Positions 41,842 to 51,489 of a DNA stretch of 64,000 nt are shown in pieces. A model generated the notes under the pieces. The model saw nothing but the letters and a program-made list of their open reading frames with translations. It made no database searches and had not been told where the DNA came from. The stretch is from NCBI GenBank assembly GCA_902617045.1, contig CACMVA010000003.1, positions 1 through 64,000 of the forward strand, written 5' to 3'. A program made the translations under genes and the position numbers. Source of the stretch: an uncultured SAR86 cluster bacterium. Its GTDB lineage: Bacteria; Pseudomonadota; Gammaproteobacteria; Magnimaribacterales; D2472. Positions within the stretch are counted from its first letter, which is position 1; each line of letters starts with the position of its first letter.

Positions 41842-42483
41842 ATGTTTAAGTTAGAATTTCTTAAATTAAGAAAGAAAACAAGAAGCTGGCTAGGACCGAT
41901 TTTAGTTTTCTGGTTGATTATGCTTGCATATCCTTTAACTGTTGAATTCCTTCGAGATAAATTAGAAATAGGATTTTTTTCTGTACTTTGGATTGCCATA
42001 CTAATATCAATGATGCTAGCTACAGAGGACATCTTTTCTGAAGATTATAACGATGGATCTCTTGAACAAACTCTAATTCAAAATCCATCGTTTTCTATTA
42101 TCGTCATAACTAAAATATTCACACATTGGCTTTTAATAGGATTGCCTATTTCAATCTTAAGTTTTGTTTTTTCTCTTGGTACTACAGAAGATTTATCTTT
42201 AAGCTTATCAATTCTTCCTCTAGCAATAATAAGCTCTTATATTTTCTTAAATTTATTTGTTTTAGGTAATGCACTTAGTTTAAATAAAGGTTCTGTTCTC
42301 GGAGCATTGGTTACTATGCCTTTAGCACTACCTGTTTTGATCGTATTAGGAAAAGGACTAATCGCAATTCAATTAGATATAAATTATCAAAGTTTTATTT
42401 TTTTATTATTAGGAAGCTTATCTATTATAATAGTAGCAATACCCATAGTAGTATCCTATGTTATTAAGGCTCATTTGGAATAA
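41842..42483 (+). CDS. ccmB: Heme exporter protein CcmB
   Basis: 213-aa multi-TM protein between ccmA and ccmC; DYNDGSLEQTLIQNP pattern. Confidence 0.92.
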   Translation: MFKLEFLKLRKKTRSWLGPILVFWLIMLAYPLTVEFLRDKLEIGFFSVLWIAILISMMLATEDIFSEDYNDGSLEQTLIQNPSFSIIVITKIFTHWLLIGLPISILSFVFSLGTTEDLSLSLSILPLAIISSYIFLNLFVLGNALSLNKGSVLGALVTMPLALPVLIVLGKGLIAIQLDINYQSFIFLLLGSLSIIIVAIPIVVSYVIKAHLE

Positions 42484-42504
42484 AGTCTTTCATTACAAAA
42501 CAAA

Positions 42505-43236
42505 GTGATTAAAAAATTTATACATCAATTTGCATCTCCAAAAACATACTTATATCAAGTGAGTAGGTTTTATAAATATATTTTCTACTTCTCTTTGGTA
42601 ATTTATATTATGTCTATTATTTGGGGTCTTTTTTTTACACCAGAAGACTTTGTTCAAGGAAATTCATATAGAATTATCTATCTGCATGTTCCTGCCTCAT
42701 TTTTATCCCAGACACTATATTTAGCAATGGCAATATCCAGCATCACTTATTTAATTTGGAGAGTTAAGCTTGCAGCATACTTAATCATTGCGATTGCGCC
42801 AATTGGAGCTATGACAACATTTATTGCATTAATATCAGGATCTATATGGGGAATACCCACTTGGGGAACTTGGTGGCAATGGGACGCAAGAATAACATCT
42901 ACTCTAATTCTATTTATTATGTATTTAGGTTTAATATCGCTTCATAATTCATTTAGTAATTATGAAAAAGCAGATAAATTGCTGTCATGGTTAGTAATTG
43001 TTGGAGCTGTAAATATTCCTATAATTAAAAAATCAGTTGATTGGTGGAGTACACTTCATCAATCTGCATCCATAACATTAACTGACAAGCCCAGTATTGA
43101 TTCAGTGATGTTGTATCCTCTGATAGGTTCAATTATAGGATTTTTTGGCTTGGTGATTTGTTTAGTTCTACTTTCATCAAAATATCAAATACTTCATAGA
43201 GAAAAAAATAAATCTTGGGTGAAAGATTATGTTTAA
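42505..43236 (+). CDS. ccmC: Heme ABC transporter permease CcmC
   Basis: YRIIYLHVPASFLSQ, GIPTWGTWWQWDARITSTLILFIMYLGLISLH, WWSTLHQSASI. Confidence 0.96.
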   Translation: MIKKFIHQFASPKTYLYQVSRFYKYIFYFSLVIYIMSIIWGLFFTPEDFVQGNSYRIIYLHVPASFLSQTLYLAMAISSITYLIWRVKLAAYLIIAIAPIGAMTTFIALISGSIWGIPTWGTWWQWDARITSTLILFIMYLGLISLHNSFSNYEKADKLLSWLVIVGAVNIPIIKKSVDWWSTLHQSASITLTDKPSIDSVMLYPLIGSIIGFFGLVICLVLLSSKYQILHREKNKSWVKDYV

Positions 43237-43396
43237 TTTTGCATTTAATTCTTTTTATGAGGCCTTATATATGAATGGTCACGGATTATATGTTTGGAGC
43301 GTAGTAATACTAGTTTTTATTAGTTTATTAGGCTTTTTTATAGGCTACACTGTAAAAATTAAAAAAATTAAAGATAAATTAAATGAACCCAATTAG
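43229..43396 (+). CDS. ccmD: Heme exporter protein CcmD, 55 aa, absent from supplied ORF track
   Basis: MFNFAFNSFYEALYMNGHGLYVWSVVILVFISLLGFFIGYTVKIKKIKDKLNEPN; overlaps ccmC stop and ccmE start; MNGHGLYVW is the CcmD hallmark. Confidence 0.9.
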   Translation: MFNFAFNSFYEALYMNGHGLYVWSVVILVFISLLGFFIGYTVKIKKIKDKLNEPN

Positions 43397-43793
43397 AAAG
43401 AAAAGAATATACAGCATTCTTTTTGTATTTTTATTTTCAGTTTCAGGTATTTCACTAATACTTTACTCATTAAACTCTAATTTAGATTATTTCTTTACGC
43501 CAACTGAGCTAAAAGATAGAAATATTCCGGCTGATAAAAGAATTAAGGTTGGAGGCATGGTTTTAAGTGGATCAGTAGAAAGAATTTCATCTTCAATTTC
43601 TTTTGTCATCACTGATTATGAAAACTCAATTAAAGTTAAATATGAGGGAATAGTCCCAGATTTATTTAAAGAAGATAGCGGTGTTGTCGTTTTAGGAAAT
43701 TTAAGAGATAAAATATTGTATGCAGAAGAAGTTTTAGCCAAGCATGATGAAAACTATATGCCTCCAAATATTGAGATAAGTGATGATAATTGA
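43383..43793 (+). CDS. ccmE: Cytochrome c maturation heme chaperone CcmE
   Basis: IKVGGMVLSGSV, FVITDYENSIKVKYEGIVPDLFKEDSGVVVLG, heme-binding VLAKHDENYMPP. Confidence 0.96.
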   Translation: MNPIRKKRIYSILFVFLFSVSGISLILYSLNSNLDYFFTPTELKDRNIPADKRIKVGGMVLSGSVERISSSISFVITDYENSIKVKYEGIVPDLFKEDSGVVVLGNLRDKILYAEEVLAKHDENYMPPNIEISDDN

Positions 43794-45678
43794 AATCTCT
43801 CATTTTTTATCAATTTTAGCTACTGGCTTATTTTTACTCGTTGGTTATTTTTCTATCCTTGCTCCTTCATCAAATTCTAGCTACATATCAAACTTGATTG
43901 TTAGGACGTATTCACATGGATTCTTTTTTCTTCTATCCTCATTTTTAATATATGTTTGGCTGGCTATTACAGATAATTTTAGTGTTCAATATATTGCAAA
44001 TCACTCCAATACAGCCCTACCAATTTTTTATAAAATTTCTTCGATATGGAGCGCACATGAAGGTTCAATGTTTCTATGGATTGTTTTTTTATCTCTATGG
44101 GGATTCCTATTCAATATTAGGGTAAAAAATAGTGAAGTTTTAAAGCCTAAAACAATGGGAGTAATTTCCTTCATATTAGTTGGATTTTTAATATTTTTGT
44201 TAGCAACATCAAATCCTTTTGTAACAATACTTCCAATTCCACCTTTAAATGGAGCTGATATTAATCCAGTCTTGCAGGATCCTGCTTTAGCAATTCACCC
44301 TCCAACTCTTTACTTGGGATACGTCGGATTTGTAATTCCGTTTGCCTGCGCAATAGCTTTTTTACTCTACGGCGATTCCAAAATAAACTGGGAAGCTTTA
44401 GTAAAAACATGGTCAGTTTCTGCATGGGTTTTTCTTACAATTGGCATAACTCTTGGCAGTTGGTGGGCTTATTATGAATTGGGTTGGGGAGGATATTGGT
44501 TTTGGGATCCAGTTGAAAATGTCGCATTAATGCCTTGGCTTGCAGCTACTGCATTTATTCATTCTCTTGGAGTATCAATAAAATCATCGCAACTTAGAAT
44601 TTGGACAATTTTATTATCAATTTTAGTGTTTTCGCTCAGTTTGTTTGGCGCTTTTATTGTTAGATCTGGAATTATTGATAGCGTTCATGCATTTGCAAAT
44701 GATCCTGATAGAGGTCTATATCTTCTTGGATTCATTGGATTAATTGTTTTCATATCAGTTTCTTTGTTTATTTTGAGATTATCAAGCATTCAATCTCTAT
44801 CGAGAATTAAGAAATTTTCAAAACAATCATTTATTTCTATAAATAACATTCTTTTTGGAGCTCTTATCTTTTCCGTGATGTTGGGTGTTACGTATCCATT
44901 AATTTATGAATTTTTATTTGATCAAAAAATTAGTGTTGGCGCGCCTTTTTATAATGCAATATTTATCCCGATAGTTGTTTTAGCTGCAATTTTTTTGTTT
45001 TTCTCAGTCGATTCAAAATGGTCAAGAAGCATTAACTTCAAATTCATTTCGACGCCAATATCTTTTTCAATTTTATTATCGTTAGCATTTACTCTATTTG
45101 TTATGCAATATTTTGAATCTAAGAGTATTTCAATACTTGCTTCGATATTTGCAGGCTCATTGATTATATTTAGATACATATATGAAATTATTAACTTTAT
45201 TTTTAGTAAGAAATTTATTAATCCTTTTAGCGTCATAGCTCATATGTCACTTGGATTACTTTTAATATCTATTTCATTCAATAGTCTTTTGAGTACTGAA
45301 AGAGCTTTAAGTATTGATTTGAACAGTACTGAGGCATATAAGGACTTAAAAATTTCTTTTAAAGATATTGGTGTGGAAAATAATGCCAATTATGATTCAA
45401 TAAAAGCAACATTTCTTGTGGAAGATCAAACCGGAAGAACATTTAATCTCAAACCAGAAAAAAGAAGATATTTTACAAGAGGTCAAATTACTACAGAAAC
45501 AGCAATACATGTAACAGTTTTGAGAGATATTTACATAACAATTGGAGATCAGCTTGATGATGGAAGTTGGATTGTGAATATCCAAATTAACTACTTAATA
45601 AGATGGATTTGGTTATCAGCATTATTGATGGGTTTAGCTGGAATAATATTAGTTTTTTCACACAGGGTTAAAACATGA
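43780..45678 (+). CDS. ccmF: Heme lyase subunit CcmF
   Basis: WSAHEGSMFLWI, AIHPPTLYLGYVGFVIPFA, GSWWAYYELGWGGYWFWDPVENVALMPWL. Confidence 0.97.
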   Translation: MMIIEISHFLSILATGLFLLVGYFSILAPSSNSSYISNLIVRTYSHGFFFLLSSFLIYVWLAITDNFSVQYIANHSNTALPIFYKISSIWSAHEGSMFLWIVFLSLWGFLFNIRVKNSEVLKPKTMGVISFILVGFLIFLLATSNPFVTILPIPPLNGADINPVLQDPALAIHPPTLYLGYVGFVIPFACAIAFLLYGDSKINWEALVKTWSVSAWVFLTIGITLGSWWAYYELGWGGYWFWDPVENVALMPWLAATAFIHSLGVSIKSSQLRIWTILLSILVFSLSLFGAFIVRSGIIDSVHAFANDPDRGLYLLGFIGLIVFISVSLFILRLSSIQSLSRIKKFSKQSFISINNILFGALIFSVMLGVTYPLIYEFLFDQKISVGAPFYNAIFIPIVVLAAIFLFFSVDSKWSRSINFKFISTPISFSILLSLAFTLFVMQYFESKSISILASIFAGSLIIFRYIYEIINFIFSKKFINPFSVIAHMSLGLLLISISFNSLLSTERALSIDLNSTEAYKDLKISFKDIGVENNANYDSIKATFLVEDQTGRTFNLKPEKRRYFTRGQITTETAIHVTVLRDIYITIGDQLDDGSWIVNIQINYLIRWIWLSALLMGLAGIILVFSHRVKT

Positions 45679-46196
45679 ACTTATTATTAAAATTAATAGT
45701 TTTCATAGTCCCAACAACTTTTATATTATTATTTTTCATGATTTTAACTAATGAAGATACATATCCTGGTGCCGATTATAATCAATTTCAGATTCCTGAA
45801 TTTGAATTAAAAGTTCTTGATAATTCAATGACAGTTGACAATGACCTTTTAGATGGCGACTACGTCTTAAATGTATGGGCTAGCTGGTGTATAACTTGCA
45901 TCATAGAACATCCTTACCTAACAAGCTTAAGCAAAAATGGTGTACCTATTATTGGATTAAATTATAAAGATGAACAAGAAGATGCCATCTTTTGGTTAAA
46001 AAAATATGGCAACCCATATCAGACAATATTGCATGATTATAAAGGAAACTTGGCACTTGATTTGGGTGTGACAGGGGCGCCAGAAACATTTTTGATAAGC
46101 GATGGTAAAGTTATTGCTCATTATCAAGGTGAGGTAAATGATCAAATATGGAATGATGTCTTTTTGCCAATCATTAAAGATAGGGAAATGTTTTAG
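45675..46196 (+). CDS. ccmG: Thiol:disulfide interchange protein CcmG/DsbE
   Basis: LNVWASWCITCIIEHPYL, GLNYKDEQEDAIFWLKKYGNPYQTILHDYKGNLALDLGVTGAPETFLI. Confidence 0.95.
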   Translation: MNLLLKLIVFIVPTTFILLFFMILTNEDTYPGADYNQFQIPEFELKVLDNSMTVDNDLLDGDYVLNVWASWCITCIIEHPYLTSLSKNGVPIIGLNYKDEQEDAIFWLKKYGNPYQTILHDYKGNLALDLGVTGAPETFLISDGKVIAHYQGEVNDQIWNDVFLPIIKDREMF

Positions 46197-46565
46197 ATGA
46201 GATATTTATATACATTTATATTACTTTTATCATTAAACATTTCATCAGACAACTTATATTATTTTGAAGATGAGTATGATGAAAATAGATTTAATAATTT
46301 AATAAAAGATATAAGATGCCCTAAATGTACCTCTGGATCTTTATCAAGTTCAAATGCTCCGATATCTGAAGATTTAAAAATTAAGATTGCAGAAATGATC
46401 AATGAAAACAAAACTGATCAAGAAATTAAAGACTATGTTTCGTCAAGATTCGGACAAGATTCTTTATATGAACCTGAGTTAAATAATACAACCTATGTTT
46501 TATGGTATTCTCCATTCGCTTTTTTACTTTTAGCTTTTTTAATTTTTTTCTTTAGAAAAAAATAA
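46197..46565 (+). CDS. ccmH: Cytochrome c-type biogenesis protein CcmH/CcmL
   Basis: DIRCPKCTSGSLSSSNAPISEDLKIKIAEMINENKTDQEIKDYVSSRFGQDSLYEP. Confidence 0.95.
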   Translation: MRYLYTFILLLSLNISSDNLYYFEDEYDENRFNNLIKDIRCPKCTSGSLSSSNAPISEDLKIKIAEMINENKTDQEIKDYVSSRFGQDSLYEPELNNTTYVLWYSPFAFLLLAFLIFFFRKK

Positions 46566-47350
46566 TGTTTATTTTTTATTTATTAACAATATTGGCTGCC
46601 TTGCCAATAATTGCTTACGTTTTGGCTCAGAAAACCATTAACAAAGGATTGATCTTTGGATCATCATTGTTAATCCTTTCCTTATGCCTATTTATGTTTA
46701 TAAGTAAATTTGCATTTGTTGGTTCCTTTGAAAAACAAGCACTAAATAATAAAATTTTTGATGAAATTTATATTAATTCAGCAATATCTGTTGAATATCT
46801 TCAACAACTAGAAAATATTCTTGATGAAGATGAATTAAAGAATTGGTTAGTAGGGCTAATTGGCAAATCAATAGATTTAAAAAAACTCACATCAGCTGAG
46901 AGTTTAATAGCTTTTTCAGAGAGATTCTTTATATCAAATAATGAAAAACTTATCTTTTATAACTTATATTCTGCTTTGAGAGATGAGAAATTTCCTAAAT
47001 TTAAAAACTCTAGTTTTCAGATAGACTCTAGTTCATTGTATCCGTGCTCTATTAAAAATGGAGAAGTTACTCTTTTCATAACAAATGGTCCTGAAATACC
47101 GATTGCAAAAAAAGAATTCAAAAATGAAGGTAATATTTCATTAAATAATCTTGACAGTATGATACCTGGATTTGATTTAGCTTCTGCATATTTAAATCAA
47201 GAATCTATTGAGATGAAAATTAAAATCAATTGCTTGGATGATCAGCAAACATTTTTTGTTCAAAACATTATAGTTCTTAATAAAGATATCCCTTCCAATT
47301 CGTACAAAATTAATTTAAATGAATGGTTTAAAACCCCACAAGAGTTATAA
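46565..47350 (+). CDS. Probable CcmI-like c-type cytochrome biogenesis factor, short and divergent
   Basis: Position after ccmH; two N-terminal hydrophobic helices; 261 aa; weak sequence support. Confidence 0.55.
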   Translation: MFIFYLLTILAALPIIAYVLAQKTINKGLIFGSSLLILSLCLFMFISKFAFVGSFEKQALNNKIFDEIYINSAISVEYLQQLENILDEDELKNWLVGLIGKSIDLKKLTSAESLIAFSERFFISNNEKLIFYNLYSALRDEKFPKFKNSSFQIDSSSLYPCSIKNGEVTLFITNGPEIPIAKKEFKNEGNISLNNLDSMIPGFDLASAYLNQESIEMKIKINCLDDQQTFFVQNIIVLNKDIPSNSYKINLNEWFKTPQEL

Positions 47351-47375
47351 TAGTGCTATTAAATTGATTCTTTAA

Positions 47376-49574
47376 ATGCAGCTTAAACATATAAAACTCT
47401 CAGGTTTTAAAAGTTTCGTTGATCCAACGAAGATATCTTTCCCGACAAATATGGTTGGCGTTGTTGGTCCTAATGGTTGTGGAAAATCAAATGTAATTGA
47501 TGCTGTTAGATGGGTGCTTGGTGAATTATCAGCAAAAAATCTAAGAGGTGAATCAATGGTGGACGTAATCTTCAACGGTTCAGAGAACAGAAAGGCTTCT
47601 GGTCAATGCAGTATCGAGCTTTTATTTGATAACTCGAGTGCCAAAATTGGTGGAGAGTACGCATCATTTAATGAAGTATCAATTAAAAGAGTTATGACCA
47701 GAGACGCTCAGTCTGATTATTTTATAAATAATACGAAATGTAGAAGGAAAGATGTACAAGATATATTCCTTGGCACTGGCCTTGGACCAAGCTCTTATGC
47801 AATTATTGAACAGGGGATGGTCAGCAAGCTAGTTAGTGCAAAACCAGATGAGTTAAGAACGCATATTGAAGAGGCTGCAGGAGTATCGAAGTATAGGGAA
47901 AGAAGAAGAGAAACAGAATCTAGAATTAAAAGAACTAGAGAAAATTTATCACGAGTAAAAGATATAAGAGATGAAATAGGAAGATTAATAAAAAGACTTG
48001 AAAATCAAGCAAAAGCCGCAGAAAAATATAATGTACTTAAAAAGGATAAAGCAAAACTTGAACTAGATAAGGCCGTTCTTTTTTCTATTGAAGCCAAAAG
48101 TAGTAGAGATGATCTTCAAAAAAAATTAGATTCACTAAACAGAGACTTGCAGATAAAAAATGTTGAATCTGAGACCATACAATCTCAAATAGATCAATTT
48201 AGAACCGAAAATGAATCTGTTCTAAGCGAATACGAAGAGGCTCAAAAGAATTTTTATGCAGTTGGTGCTGAAATAGCTAAAAGGGAAGCAAACCTCCAAA
48301 ACATCAATAAAAACGAACAAGAAACAAAGTCTAATTTAGAAAAAGTAAAACAAAACTATGAAAAAGCTAAAGAAACTGAAAAGAATTTTGAAGAGTTAAG
48401 TCCAAGTGAAAAGGCAATGCATATTTTAGATAGTATGATAAATACAATAGAGAAATATAGAATAAATAATGAAAATATAAGAGAAAAAGCGATTGAATTA
48501 AAGAGCTTACTTACAGATATACTAAATATAGCAACTGCTCAATCAAAGACATTAACTGAGGAGTATTTATCAAGACAAAATGATCTTGAAGACCAAATTC
48601 TAAATGCTGAAAAATTGAAAAAGTCTATCGAAGATGAAATGAGAGACTTTGTAGATAAAAGTTCTAGTGCTGAATCAGTTTTAGTTTCCCTTAGGCAAAA
48701 ACAATCAAAATTTAATGAAGAGTTAAGAGAGTTTGAAAATAAAAAATCTATTGCAGATTTAGATGCTAGAGCAATTTCTGAAAAGATTACAAATATAAGA
48801 ATAGAGCAAAAAACTTATGAAATTAATTTAGATAACTCAAACAAAAAAATTAAAGAAGCTGGAATAGACATAGATAAAATAGATTTTTCTGAATATGAAG
48901 ATATGACTATAGAAGAGCTTGAAGATAAGCTGGTCAATATTGAGACAAAAATAATAAAATTAGGAGCCATTAATCTAGCTGCGCCAGAGGAAATAGAAGA
49001 GGAATCAAAAAGAAAAGAAGAGCTAGATGAACAATATAATGACTTAACAGAAGCTTTAGAAAAGCTTACTGGTGCAATAAAGAAGATAGATCAAGAAACT
49101 AAAACAATTTTTAAGGAGAGTTTTGATTCTGTTAACTCAAAACTAAAAGAGATGTTTCCAAAACTATTTGGTGGCGGGGTAGCTGAATTAACCTTAACTG
49201 AGGAGGATGCTTTAAATGCTGGTGTGATTTTAATGGCAAGACCCCCTGGGAAGAAAAATTCATCTATTTCTCAACTATCTGGTGGTGAAAAAGCCTTAAC
49301 TGCATTGGCCTTAGTTTTTGCAATTTTTGACTTAAATCCAGCACCTTTTTGTTTGTTAGATGAAGTTGACGCTCCTCTAGATGACTTAAATACATTAAGA
49401 TTCATAAATATGGTCGAGGAGATGTCAAAAACTGTTCAATTTATATTTATAACTCATAATAAAGTTTCAATGGAAAGAAGCGACTACCTTATGGGTGTGA
49501 CAATGCAAGAGGCTGGAGTTTCAAGAATGGTATCGGTCGACGTAAATCAAGCTTTAGAATTAGCTGAATCCTAA
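47376..49574 (+). CDS. smc: Chromosome segregation SMC protein, short, with no recognisable hinge
   Basis: GPNGCGKSNVIDAVRWVLGE Walker A, LRGESMVDVIFNGSENRK, EEAAGVSKYRERRRETE, SQLSGGEKALTALALVFAIF, CLLDEVDAPLDD Walker B; 732 aa. Confidence 0.95.
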   Translation: MQLKHIKLSGFKSFVDPTKISFPTNMVGVVGPNGCGKSNVIDAVRWVLGELSAKNLRGESMVDVIFNGSENRKASGQCSIELLFDNSSAKIGGEYASFNEVSIKRVMTRDAQSDYFINNTKCRRKDVQDIFLGTGLGPSSYAIIEQGMVSKLVSAKPDELRTHIEEAAGVSKYRERRRETESRIKRTRENLSRVKDIRDEIGRLIKRLENQAKAAEKYNVLKKDKAKLELDKAVLFSIEAKSSRDDLQKKLDSLNRDLQIKNVESETIQSQIDQFRTENESVLSEYEEAQKNFYAVGAEIAKREANLQNINKNEQETKSNLEKVKQNYEKAKETEKNFEELSPSEKAMHILDSMINTIEKYRINNENIREKAIELKSLLTDILNIATAQSKTLTEEYLSRQNDLEDQILNAEKLKKSIEDEMRDFVDKSSSAESVLVSLRQKQSKFNEELREFENKKSIADLDARAISEKITNIRIEQKTYEINLDNSNKKIKEAGIDIDKIDFSEYEDMTIEELEDKLVNIETKIIKLGAINLAAPEEIEEESKRKEELDEQYNDLTEALEKLTGAIKKIDQETKTIFKESFDSVNSKLKEMFPKLFGGGVAELTLTEEDALNAGVILMARPPGKKNSSISQLSGGEKALTALALVFAIFDLNPAPFCLLDEVDAPLDDLNTLRFINMVEEMSKTVQFIFITHNKVSMERSDYLMGVTMQEAGVSRMVSVDVNQALELAES

Positions 49575-50198
49575 ATGAGCGTAAATTCAGAGATATATCT
49601 AATAGGACTAGCTATTTTGATATTTCTTATAATTACTTTTTTGTTCATTAGAAAAGTCTCAAATGATGGTAAGTTAAAAGTTAAAATTGAGAAAGTTCAA
49701 GATTCATCCGATTTAAACATTTCAGATGAGCCACATAAAAATCAACAATCTTTTGATTTTGAGATAAATCAGTCAAAAGAACAGGAATTAGTAATACTAA
49801 ATTTAATTTCTATGGATAGATCTATGTTTGACATGGATCAATTGTTTGGTTTTTTATCAAATTATGGAGCAAAAACTGTGAATAATTATTTTGCTTTTTA
49901 TCAAGATAATAATCTAGAAAAATTTCGGGTTATAAATGCTTTAAAACCAGGAACTTTTGAAGATGAAACTAAATCATTTGCAATTGCAGTTGTATCTGAT
50001 TTAAATGTTGTAGATGATCCTTTAAATACAGTGAAACAAATGATCGAATTTTCAATTAATTTTGCAGAAAAATTTTATGCAACACTTTGTGATCAAGATA
50101 GAACTCCAATAACAAAACAAATGATCTCACATATCGAGTCTAGAGCCCAAGATATAGCAAGATTAAATCAACTAAATATTTCTGATGAGGAAAATTAA
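49575..50198 (+). CDS. zipA: Cell division protein ZipA homolog
   Basis: N-terminal TM anchor; ELVILNLISMDRSMFDMDQLFGFL, VINALKPGTFEDET, TLCDQDRTPITKQMISHIESRAQDIARL; directly after smc as in other gammaproteobacteria. Confidence 0.85.
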   Translation: MSVNSEIYLIGLAILIFLIITFLFIRKVSNDGKLKVKIEKVQDSSDLNISDEPHKNQQSFDFEINQSKEQELVILNLISMDRSMFDMDQLFGFLSNYGAKTVNNYFAFYQDNNLEKFRVINALKPGTFEDETKSFAIAVVSDLNVVDDPLNTVKQMIEFSINFAEKFYATLCDQDRTPITKQMISHIESRAQDIARLNQLNISDEEN

Positions 50199-50202
50199 AT
50201 AA

Positions 50203-51489
50203 ATGATAGAACCTTGGAAGATTATTGTTGAACTTGAAAGTGATAACAGTCGATTGTTTAAAGAGGGAGTAATAGAAAATTACCTTAACGATAAAACCTT
50301 TCAAGAGGGGCTTGTTATGTGTTTAGATCCTTTGACTACATTTGGAGTTAAACAAGTACCAGAATGCAGCGAAGATGGAGCAGGTCTAAATTGGAGTGAT
50401 TTTAAAAAAGCTGCAAATCAATTAATAGATAGAGACAAAACTGGTCATGCTGCAAGAGATTTGATTATTGAATTAATTGAATCATCAAAGACAGATCAGT
50501 GGAATGACTGGTATAGAAGAATTCTCATCAAGGACCTTAGATGTGGAGTAAGCGAAAAGACAGTAAATAACGTTGCAAAAAAAATGGACTTGGAATTCAG
50601 AGTACCTATTTTTTCATGTATGTTAGCTCATGATGGCGCTAAACACCCAAAAAAAATTAAGGGTGATTGTTTGGTAGAGTACAAATATGATGGTGTAAGA
50701 GTTATTGCGATTGTTAAAAATGAAAAAGCTACTTTATATAGTCGAAATGGAAAGATATTTAATAATTTTCCACATATTGAAAGTGCTCTAAGTAAAAAAG
50801 AATTTAATAATCTTGTTTTCGATGGAGAGGTAATGAGTGATGATTTTCAAGCCTTAATGAAACAAGTTTATAGGAAATCTGGAGCAAAAACTGATGATGC
50901 TTATCTGGCTTTGTTTGATATTCTTCCACTTAAAGAATTTAATAGTGGAAAAAGTAAACTTACTTCTATTGAAAGAAAAGAAAAACTTAATGGATTAGCT
51001 CAATCATTTGATGATGCAATAAAGCTTGTAGATTATGAAATTATTAATTTTGATAATGATGATGGACAGGCTAAATTTTCTAATATGAATAAAGAAGCAC
51101 TTGAAAAAGGTTTTGAAGGTTTAATGATTAAACCGAATGATAATTTTTATGAGTGTAAAAGAAGTCATGCTTGGTTAAAAATAAAACCTTTCATTGAGGT
51201 AACGTTGAAGGTTATTGATATTCAAGAGGGATCAGGGAAGCATGAGGGTAAGTTAGGTGCATTTCATGTAGAAGGCAAAGACGATGGTAAGTTCTTTTCT
51301 TTAAGTGTTGGAAGTGGGCTTACTGATGAGGATAGAGAAAAATTTTGGGCTGCAAAAGATAAACTTATTGGAAGAATGGTAGAAATTAGAGCAGATGCGA
51401 TAACTCAAAGTATTGAGGGTGAGCACTATAGCTTAAGATTTCCAAGATTTAAAAACTTTAGAGGATTTAAAGAGGATGAAAAGATTTAA
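50203..51489 (+). CDS. ATP-dependent DNA ligase, phage-type, in the ligA position
   Basis: Motif I VEYKYDGVRV, motif III LVFDGEVM, motif IV FEGLMIKP, motif V WLKIKPF; N-terminal ELIESSKTDQWNDWYRRILIKDLRCGVSEKTVN. No zinc finger, HhH or BRCT of NAD+ ligases. Confidence 0.93.
   Translation: MIEPWKIIVELESDNSRLFKEGVIENYLNDKTFQEGLVMCLDPLTTFGVKQVPECSEDGAGLNWSDFKKAANQLIDRDKTGHAARDLIIELIESSKTDQWNDWYRRILIKDLRCGVSEKTVNNVAKKMDLEFRVPIFSCMLAHDGAKHPKKIKGDCLVEYKYDGVRVIAIVKNEKATLYSRNGKIFNNFPHIESALSKKEFNNLVFDGEVMSDDFQALMKQVYRKSGAKTDDAYLALFDILPLKEFNSGKSKLTSIERKEKLNGLAQSFDDAIKLVDYEIINFDNDDGQAKFSNMNKEALEKGFEGLMIKPNDNFYECKRSHAWLKIKPFIEVTLKVIDIQEGSGKHEGKLGAFHVEGKDDGKFFSLSVGSGLTDEDREKFWAAKDKLIGRMVEIRADAITQSIEGEHYSLRFPRFKNFRGFKEDEKI

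Noticed and set aside
47372-47575. Minus-strand ORF at the smc 5' end
   Set aside because: Antisense to the conserved Walker A-coding region of smc; shadow ORF.
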